In this document: piece by piece, positions 56,136-64,000 of the stretch | Layout: the number at the start of each line of letters is the position of its first letter | Numbering within the stretch: position 1 is the stretch's first letter | NCBI GenBank assembly: GCA_026210745.1 | Contig: CP110632.1 | Location: 2,603,001-2,667,000, forward strand | DNA: 64,000 nucleotides | Direction of reading: 5' to 3' | DNA from: Exobasidium rhododendri | Lineage: Eukaryota; Basidiomycota; Exobasidiomycetes; Exobasidiales; Exobasidiaceae | Translations under genes and position numbers: made by a program | Notes under the pieces: model-generated | What the model was told of the DNA's origin: nothing | Database searches by the model: none | What the model saw: the letters and a program-made list of their open reading frames with translations, nothing else

Positions 56136-57870
56136 ATGGGGCTACATAATCCGCTTGCAAAGCAACCGGCGTCTTATGTCAAGAAGAAAGACTACACATT
56201 CAACAAGACGCTGGGTGAAGGCACATTCGGCATCGTCAGATCTGCAACATGGAACACTGCCCAACCTCCCATAAATGTAGCAGTCAAGGTGATCAGCAAG
56301 AAGATTCTAAAGGGTCACGATGAAATTGTTCAGGGAGAAATGGACGTTCTAAAGGTGCGCATATGAAGTCGCAATAATGAGAACCTTCTCTCTTCCCGCC
56401 GTCTAACTGTCTTGAAAACGTCTGCACAGGGTCTTGACCAGCCACATGTCGTCAAATTTCTGGATTGGTTTGAATCTAAGGACAAAGTGAGGAAAGTGCT
56501 TCTTTTACAGCTGCGTACTGGAGTTACCATCTGATTCATCCACCCTCCTTCACACAGTATTATCTCGTTTTTGAAGAGGCAACCGGCGGCGAATTGTTCG
56601 ATAGAATCCTGACGAGAGGTCGTTTTACAGAAGGTGATGCATGTCAAACAATTCGAGCAATCTTGAGCGCAATTCAATACCTGCATCATCATCAGATCGT
56701 GAGTGACCTGGTAACGATCTACGTATCGCTGTACCTTGCACTAATCTCTCTTCGTTGCAATTAGGTACACCGAGATGTCAAACCTGAGAACATCCTCTAC
56801 AGAACAGAAGCGGAAGATGCTAATGTCGTCTTAGTCGACTTTGGTATTGCCCGTCACCTGAATGCGGAAGATGAGGTGTGTAATGGCGGCATCGAAGAGA
56901 AGCAAGGGTGAAGCTCACCCTCCTACAACTGCCGTAGATTCTCACCAATGTCTGTGGCTCGTTTGGCTATGCCGCACCTGAAATTCTGTCCAAGAAAGGC
57001 CACGGAAAGGCAGTCGATCTGTGGAGCTTGGGTGTCATCACTTACACAATGTAGGTAAAACAGGGGCCCGTTCGCACTGCGAGAACAGACTGGGGTAGTG
57101 CTAATGCTTTGTTCGCTCTTCCTTAGGCTGTGCGGCTACACGCCATTCCGATCAGACGATCCAGCAAAGTTGGCAGCCGAGACACAGCGAGGAAAAATTG
57201 AATTTCGTAAGTGAAGAAACCGATTGTGGAAAAGGGAGGGAGGTAGAGACTTATATACACAGCAACTCATTCCTTGTCGTTGCTACAGATGATCGCTACT
57301 GGAAGAATGTCAGTCCGGCAGCAAAGGATTTTGTCAAGTCATGCTTGTGTGTCGACCCTGCAAAGCGTATAACTGCTGATGAAGCGATGAAACACAAGGT
57401 TCGTGGAGCGAGAGAGGGAGGAAGATATGATTTCTTCATAAGTCCAGCTCCCTGCTTACACCCGAGAATATCTTTCTTTTCTCCTCTTCTAGTGGCTTAC
57501 GGAATATCGAGCTGAGACAGATAGTTCACACGATCTATCTGTGGGCCTACGAGAGAATTATCGGGCTCGATGGAAGACGGCCATCAATGCAGTGCGAGCA
57601 TCGACCAAATTTAGAACTTTTGCTGCTTTGGCGTCTGACGAAAAGGCAGAGGGTGCGAATAGTGCAGGTGCATCGAAAGGCGCAGGAGGATCCGAAGCTG
57701 GAATTTCACCTCCTTCGAGGAGCGAATTATACAGCGACAGTTCAGTAGACGACGTCGATAGTAATGACGGCTACCACACTGATGAGGGCGAAGAAGAGAA
57801 GGTCGAGAGGGAAAAGGAGAGGAAAGAGATGTCGGAAGTAGCCGCCAAGCTGAAAGATGCATCGTTGTAG
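56136..57870 (+). CDS. Calcium/calmodulin-dependent protein kinase (CMK-like)
   Basis: 402 residues, the usual length for fungal CaMKI-like kinases. Eight coding exons: 56136-56354, 56430-56486, 56558-56698, 56765-56875, 56938-57050, 57127-57206, 57289-57398 and 57493-57870. Kinase domain: [12 protein letters not shown] (Gly loop), [10 protein letters not shown] (Lys), [21 protein letters not shown] (catalytic loop), [20 protein letters not shown] and [12 protein letters not shown]. After the kinase end (DEAMKHKWL), [17 protein letters not shown] fits the autoinhibitory/calmodulin-binding helix, followed by an acidic tail. The activation-loop Thr of CaMKI is replaced by a VCGSFGY context. It is the most intron-rich gene here. 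It converges with the CHY zinc gene (208 bp gap). Expected role: Ca2+ signalling in stress response and morphogenesis. Confidence 0.93.
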
Positions 57871-58078
57871 CGATTGTGATCCTTCTCCTCCATTGTCTCG
57901 TTCTTCCTTCTCCCTCCCTCTATCTGCCTTCTTCCTTTCTACGATCATGTATACTAATTGCTGCAATTGAGTCTATGTCCTAAAATTACATCTTGAGAGT
58001 CCTACTCCCGCATCACCCATGCTTCCCTTTCTCGTAATAAAGTACTCTGCCTTGGCCGTGCATCTTGTCAGTGGGGCT

Positions 58079-58893
58079 CTAGTTCCAATCGAGCTCATCA
58101 TCATTGATATCGAGAAGCATGTCACCATCTTGATTGCGTCTTGTCGTCATTGCTTCCCTTTGACGGTCGATTGCGCCCACTGTTCCACCCTCATCTATTC
58201 TCTCTGATTCCTGTGCTGCTGTGTCACGACTAGACCAGTCCTTCCTCGGATCATAGCGAAGCCGTTCGTCTTTGAGCATCCTGTGTGCAGTTGTGATGGT
58301 AAGGCAGCAGCGATTCCGTGAGATTGGCAATCTTAGAGATGGAGCGGTCATCGTCAAAAGTTCTCACCTATTGTCCATCCTGGCATCCTCTCCTTCCACT
58401 CCCAAAATCGGTGCCGGAGTCTTTGCGTCAACTACCTGTATCGAGTGGAGGCACAGAACGGTTTAGCAAAGCAGAGAGGAGGGAGGGGTGGGGGTCTCCG
58501 TACTTTCTTTTTACTTTCTATCTCTCTATCTCTCTCCATCGCGACTCACAAAGTGATTGTCACAATGAGGACAATATTCGTCTTCCGCTTCAAAAGTCTC
58601 CAACTGTTTTCGAAAGGCCTTTTTGCATTTCTTACAGATAAACGTCATCTCTGTACTCTTCATCAATGCATGGTCGGTCTTCTCAAAGTGACATTGTGGA
58701 CAATCGAAGAATTGTCGGCAACATGGTGCTCTGATGGAGACTTGAGCGTTGAGGATGTGTTTACTGTTGAAATGAAACAAAAGAAAGAGAAAGGAGAGAG
58801 CGGAATGCAGAGGTAAGTCTCACGTCTGCCAGACGATGTCTCTTTTTTTGTGATGGAAGGGAAAGCAGATGACGACAACACAACTCACCACAT
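58079..58893 (-). CDS. Small CHY-type zinc-binding protein
   Basis: 162 residues from exons 58893-58889, 58763-58550, 58435-58368 and 58280-58079. The first coding exon is just five bases (ATGTG); joining restores MCKHILNAQV, the conserved start of this family. The rest is a dense Cys/His core: APCCRQFFDCPQCH, MTFICKKCKKAF and EYCPHCDNHF, then VVDAKTPAPILGVEGEDARMDNRMLKD, also conserved in fungal members, and a variable acidic tail ending DINDDELDWN. The zinc core resembles the CHY finger of Hot13/RCHY1-type proteins without a RING or thioredoxin-like partner. Precise role is not known to me. Confidence 0.82.
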
Positions 58894-59437
58894 TGAGAGC
58901 GATGTGCTTCTAGGACTGCCCTGTCTATGCGTCTGCTACCTCCCTTCCTTCGCTCGTTGTGCGAGTGTTGGAAGGTAGAAAGAAGTAAAGATCTCGAGGT
59001 TTTTCGCACTTCGCGTCCTCTACTGAATAATTAAAGTTACAGTGACCACCAATCTCAAATCTCTTTATCCCCTTTCCCATCACAAAGCGGGCCTGCCCCC
59101 TCTCCTTCCTCATCATTCACCCTTGTCACGCGAAGACGGCCACTTTCCCTTTAATTGCGATGTATTGAGAAGACAGATGTGAGGAGTACGTAGGCGTGTG
59201 AGAGTTTATGGAGAATGTTGCGGAGCAGATAGTCCATCAGAAGATTTAGAGAGGCCGAAAGGTGAGACAGAAAAGGAGTAGTATAGATGGGTGGTTGGAA
59301 TAATAAACGGGGGGCTTTAGAAGAGCAAGAGCGAAGCAAGTGGTGCAGGATAGATAAGAAAGCAGAACGTGCAGCGCGGACGAACAGAAAGAGAGCTTGC
59401 ACGAAAATCCCAAAGGATGAAGACAATCTCTGACTTC
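58894..59437. other. Spacer between CHY-zinc promoter and KRE6-like 3' end
   Basis: About 540 bp between two minus-strand genes: upstream of the CHY gene and downstream flank of the glucan synthesis gene. Nothing else recognised. Confidence 0.45.
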
Positions 59438-61780
59438 TTAGTCGTTTCCAATTTGGGATTCGGCCAAGTAGGGTGCTTTTGCCTTTGGCGCTGTCGGTGA
59501 ACCAGGCGTATTGAGTAGGGTAGCTGCGCAAGCGTTTGGATTCAGTCTATTTCTTGGCCAGTTGGCTCCATAACCACCTTCTGCCGGCGTTCCACCCCAG
59601 ATCGTCATGTTAGCATCCGTGTAAGCTTCAGAGTGCCTACTGATGAAGTCGGCCGTAGGGAAATCAGGAGGATCGCAGCCAACGTTGTAAGAATCGGCAC
59701 GCTGATAGACTCGAACATAATCGATGCTCATGATGGCAGGCCAATATTCAGCTAGTGCGTCCCAATTCGGCGTTGCAAAATTCTGAGAGATGCCCAAGTT
59801 GAAGATGATGTACATTGGTTCCATTGGGAACGGTCTCCTTGCGATTTGAGAGACCGGATCGGGGTCTGCGAATGCTGCATTGATCTTCCAAGACGGTTCA
59901 CCGGCAGCCACCCATTGTACGTAGCCATCATCGCCTGGCTGGTATTCGTACCCATAAGTTGCAAAAGTATTGCTGCCACCGATTTGAATGGCCTCTTGGT
60001 CTGCGTCTGTCACCACACTTGCACTTTGTTGGGTGATTTCCCCGGTATATGAATTGTGTTCACTGCTTGTTTGGTATAAGACATATGCCGGTCCAGTCGT
60101 GTTGGCTGTGGCATACTCATTGTTGAAAGGAGCATATTGAGCCGATTGCGACACCTGGATCTTATCAGTTCCTGTGTTGACTTGTGCTTCGAAGATATCA
60201 ATCTCTGGCGCGCCTCTTCCTTGCAGTGTTCCATCGGCTAAGAGTGGTCCAGGATGTAGAGCAGGATAATCTTCTGGACAAGTGCAGGCAGACATTCGTT
60301 GACCACCCAAGAAAGAAAGCGCATCGGTGTGATGTTTTCGATTGAAGACCGTATTTCCACCGGTTTGCGAGGAAACTGGCGCTCCGGTCGTGTCTGTTTG
60401 ATTTTGTAATGTTCCGACGTCGCAGGAAGTATAGGTGTAGGGCCAAGCACCCTCCAGAGTTGCACCGTACCCTGCACGACCTAAATTACCCATCGTCCAA
60501 AAGGCAGGCCAAAGTCCAGTAGCGGTTGTTGTTCCAGGTAATTGGACGCTTGCCTCGATGTATCCTCCAGTGAAGCAGAACTTGTTCCATGATTGTAGTA
60601 GGCCACCTCGGAAGTTCAAATCGTGCTCCGGCGTCTGACTCAATGTGATCATGAGTTTACCATCCTTTGTAGTGATAGCAGCAGGATCATACCATTCCTA
60701 AGTGAAAAACAAGGTAGTGAAGGTCTGTTAGCAGAACACTCACTCAAGAAAAGGAAGAAGATGCTCACGCCACTCACGTAGTTGTTTGTGGCCCAGTAGT
60801 GTAGGTCGGCTGCTTCCCAGAAGGGATCGTCACCAGGGTAAAAGCTTCGACCATTCACGTTGAATTCGTCAGAGAATACAAGGTTGTACTGCTCGCCATC
60901 AAATCCAGTTCGAGTCTTTGCCGAATCAGGCGTGTCGCTGTCGATTAGAGTGGCTCTTATTGCACTCGGCAGTTGGGCGACTTGACCGGTTGCATTCGTT
61001 CCACCTAGGTTTGCAGCTCCATTTGTAGTGTATTTGTTCTTGGTGTAATGGGCAATGATAGGATAACCAGCAAAAAGACAAAGCACGCCCGCAACCAAGA
61101 TAGCTAGCGTGCCCACATTTAAGATAGCACGAGAAGGTGAAAAGGACGTATTCTTTGGCATTTCCTTTTGGGGATCATGTAGATAGTCGTCTGCTTCTTG
61201 TCTACCACCTTCGATCGTATCCCACCCTTCTGGGTTCGTATCTACAACAACGGAGTCGTACATCTCATCTTTGTTCTTGTACATTCCCGTGTCAGGACCT
61301 GCCAGAGTAGGACCTCCCAAACTACTCTTTTGGTATTCTCGAGACACAGTCGGTCGATGTCGAACGCTAGGAAAAGGTCCAAATCCTGAGACAGCACTGG
61401 TACTTCTAGGGTTGTACTTTTCGTTTAATGTCGTGCCAGCACTCTTAGACGTGGCAGACCATCGAGGTGGTGAGCTTGGACTGTGAGGGCTCTGTGATGG
61501 TAACGACAAGGAGGAAGATGATTAGAAGATAAGACAAAGTTTCAGAGTCAAAAACGTCTCGGATTCCTGCGCTTAGCTTTCCACTCACTAGTAATGCTCC
61601 AGAGGTCCTCGTCTCGTTATCGCCATCCAAAGGCGTAGGGTTTGCGCCTCTGGGATAGATGCCATAATCACTACTTCCCGAGTCGGATTGAGGCATCATG
61701 GCATCGGTATTTGACTCGTCTCTCGAAAGTATGTGAGGCGAAGCATTTGACTCTGATCGAGCCGAGTCCCTATCGCTCAT
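59438..61780 (-). CDS. KRE6: Kre6/Skn1-type beta-1,6-glucan synthesis GH16 protein
   Basis: Type II membrane glycosidase/transglycosidase-like protein of the secretory pathway needed for cell-wall beta-1,6-glucan. Exons: 61780-61589, 61491-60778 and 60697-59438 (721 aa, phase 0 joins). N-terminal ~150 residues are Ser/Asp-rich cytosolic; a transmembrane anchor (LNVGTLAILVAGVLCLFAGYPIIAH) follows; then the SKN1/KRE6 domain: [75 protein letters not shown] (catalytic E-x-D-x-x-E, about residue 468), EYQPG and a Cys/Pro-rich end (VGCDPPDFPTADFI). Start at ATG 61780. It lies in the same window as PKC1, its pathway partner in wall integrity, but 18 kb away and in an unrelated arrangement. Confidence 0.95.
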
Positions 61781-62441
61781 GGATGTCTACTGTGAGTCGG
61801 CAAGCGCACAGACGAGCGAGATGGCAACGCTTCGAGGGACCGTGGATCGGAAAGAGAGTGTGTGTAAAAAAGATGCAGTAGCAAACAGAACAGCCGGGCT
61901 TGGTGAGACAACGACGTCGGGGTGTCACCTCACCTCGGATTGGGAGGAAAGGGTCGGAAGGCGATCGTACGAGGGTGAGAGGATGAGAATGATGGCAGCA
62001 ACGCAAGGGTGAAGGCAGGCAAATAGGATCATTTGCATTCATGGAACGAGGGGGTTTCCACAGTCGGGCATTCAGCCTGTCAGACTGAGAGTTTCAGTAG
62101 CATTCAGTAGTGTATATAATCCATTTCTGCAGAATTTCGTATATTTATATGTCGACGCAGTTTCATATTCTTTACTAGAGGAAAAATGTCAAGCGCGCTC
62201 TAGCTGCATGATTTATTTTCCCTGATGCAAGCCATAATCAGAGGGTTTTTGACTAGTACAAAGGTAGGGAGGGGTACATGAAAACGTTGTATTTGAAGGC
62301 AAGGAGTGGTTCAGGTCTAGACGCTCGTGTCCGTCGAGATATGTAAACCGCCGGCGAGTAAGGTGGAAAGCGAATAGTAGAGAGAAGGAGAGAGAGAGAG
62401 AGAGAGAGAGAGAAAGAAGAGACACGTGGCCAGAAATCTAC
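61781..62441. other. Divergent promoter region, KRE6-like / PPWD1
   Basis: 661 bp with an AT-rich middle (TATATAA near 62112-62118), and an AG microsatellite (62389-62413) 29 bp before the next ATG. Confidence 0.55.
62389..62413. repeat. AG microsatellite in the leader of the PPWD1 gene
   Basis: (AG)n run of 25 bases close to the ATG at 62442. Confidence 0.9.
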
Positions 62442-63967
62442 ATGGCTGAAGGGTCGAGTGCTCGGTGTGTAGCCTTCAAGAAATCGTCCAACACCAAAGC
62501 TCTGACGGGACCAGAAATGCCAGAGGCTAGCTCGAGCATCAAGCGGCGGAGCGTCAGTCCCTCAGATGAGAAAAGGAGGGTGAAGGATGATGCGAAGGGT
62601 GCGAAGAAGCAGCGACTGAATGGTGAGGACACATCTGCAGCGTTTCACATTGCTGCTCTTCCCAATGCGACTCGATATCAGCGTTCATTGATGCACAGAG
62701 ACACGATGACATTTGTGGTTTTGACACCGTTCACACACTTTATCATCACTGCATCGGTTGATGGGCACGTCAAATTTTGGAAGAAGCAAGAAAGTGGGAT
62801 CGAATTTGTAAAGCACTACCGAGCTCACTTGGCACCAGTCGTAGGGCTTTGTACCAGTGCGGATGGTAAATTGGCGGCTAGTATCAGCAGTGATGGCACT
62901 GCAAAAGTATATGATGTGGTCAACTTTGATCTGATCAATATGATCAAGTTTGACTTCACTCCAAGAGCATGCTGCTGGGTACACAAAAGAGGAAGAGCAG
63001 ATACGATCTTAGCAGTATCTGAAGAAGGCAGCAAAAATATTCACCTTTTCGATGGACAGGGAGGCGAGGCTCCAATGTCAACTATCGACACAGTCCACCA
63101 ATCACCGTGTCACCTCTTGACATACAATGAGCCAGCTGACTGCATCATCTCAGCAGACCTTAGTGGAATGGTCGAGTATTGGACACCCTCAGAACCTTAT
63201 GAATTGCCCAAGAACAGGGGCTTATGGGAGTTCAAGAGTAGGACAGATCTCTTTGACTTCAAAAAGAGCAAATCAACACCCACGAGTTTGGTATTTTCCC
63301 AAGACTACACCAAGTTTGTCGCCATTTCTGCACTAGATCGACAAGTGCGAGTTTTTGACTTTGCTAGTGGTAAGTTACTTGGTAAATACGATGAGTCATT
63401 GAAGGCGGCGCAAGAGATGCAAGCTCGGGCGAACGAACCGGGTGAGGAGGACAAAGAGAAGCATTTGGACGTAGGAGAAGTGGTTCTCGATGATATGGAA
63501 TTCGGTAGGAGGCTTGCGACCGAGAGGGACCTAGATGCCAGTGCCCTTGATGCAGTCGGAGAAGGTGTGAGAGCATGTACAGGAGCTTGCACGGCCAATG
63601 CAGTGTTTGATGAGAGTGGGAGGTACATCATATATGGCAGTATGTTGGGTGTGAAAGGTGAGTGATGGGACGATACAATTTTATGGACAAGCACTCTGAT
63701 CTAGACTGATCATCATTGCTATTCCTTAGTCCGCGACACACAGACTGGCAAAGTGGAGATCTTGCTGGGAAAGGACGAGACGATGCGTTTCCTCAATGTT
63801 TGTCTCTTTCAAGGGATGGCAAAGAAGAGGGTGGCGAGGAGTATAGCTCTTGCTGCTTCTGATAATCCATTGCTGGCAGCTCAAATTGTGGAAGCGGACC
63901 CAACTCTATTCCTCACTGCGTTTAAAAGAGCTCGCTTCTACATGTTCACCCGGCAAGAGCCAGACAA
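62442..63967 (+). CDS. PPWD1-like WD40-cyclophilin, 3' part outside window
   Basis: N-terminal half of peptidyl-prolyl isomerase PPWD1 (Cyp15-like), a nuclear spliceosome-associated WD40-cyclophilin. Exons 62442-63657 and 63730-63967; the second ends at a GTGAGT donor (63968) and the gene continues beyond the window. It starts with a basic nuclear-type tail (KKQRLNGED). The family signature LPNATRYQRSLMHRDTMTFVVLTPFTHFIITASVDGHVKFWKK is present, then SISSDGTAKVYDV, DLSGMVEYWTPSEPYELP, GLWEFKSRTDLFDFKKSKSTPTSL and ALDRQVRVFDFASGKLLGKYDES. An acidic insert (EPGEEDKEKHLDVGE) sits in one blade. The cyclophilin domain has not been reached, so its catalytic state cannot be judged. Confidence 0.92.
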
Positions 63968-64000
63968 GTGAGTCTTCCTTTGAGAAGAGCAGGAGGATTG

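Noticed and set aside
37188-61780. PKC1, CaM kinase, RasGEF and KRE6-like genes as a functional signalling cluster
   Set aside because: They are spaced over 33 kb with unrelated genes between them; linkage of such housekeeping regulators is most likely chance.

Overview
The window is nuclear DNA from a filamentous or yeast-like fungus, most likely a basidiomycete. Genes are dense and on both strands. Introns are mostly 67-100 nt with GTGAGT/GTAAGT donors and pyrimidine-tract AG acceptors. Every recognisable family is eukaryotic: PKC1 with HR1-C2-C1-kinase order, SH3-RasGEF, DDB1, Kre6/Skn1 and PPWD1. Long intronless genes next to intron-rich ones, with Gln/Ala/Pro-rich disordered stretches, resemble smut-related Ustilaginomycotina; that placement is a guess from style, not from a marker gene.

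Layout. 1-9.1 kb: a run of cell-surface glycan genes: a GH16-like/lectin-like single-pass membrane protein (open at the left edge), a GT2 polysaccharide synthase, a membrane O-acyltransferase convergent with it, and a type II membrane-anchored GH30 glucanase. 9.3-15 kb: an SSUH2-like CxxC-repeat protein and a 4CL-type acyl-CoA synthetase, divergent. 15.4-21.6 kb: DDB1 and an F-box-like protein, both linked by family to cullin-RING ubiquitin ligases. 22.6-28 kb: an orphan SF1 helicase and a small-subunit catalase, convergent. 28.6-33 kb: a Cdc25-type RasGEF, followed by a 4.15 kb stretch without a supportable gene. 37.2-41.4 kb: PKC1, the cell-wall-integrity kinase. 42.3-45.6 kb: an unrecognised acidic, disordered protein. 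46.1-51.7 kb: a 1,821-residue orphan Ser/Thr kinase. 52.9-55 kb: a Baeyer-Villiger-type flavin monooxygenase. 56.1-57.9 kb: a CaM kinase. 58.1-58.9 kb: a small CHY-type zinc protein. 59.4-61.8 kb: a Kre6/Skn1 beta-1,6-glucan synthesis protein. 62.4 kb to the end: the WD40 half of PPWD1 (cyclophilin half outside).

Exon models were built by hand from splice consensus and reading phase; each stated model keeps frame throughout. No tRNA, rRNA, transposon or CRISPR array was found by eye. The strongest candidate for something undescribed is the left-end glycan locus (synthase + acyltransferase + membrane-tethered glucanase + lectin-like receptor). The orphan SF1 helicase and the two orphan disordered proteins (kinase and acidic protein) come next.
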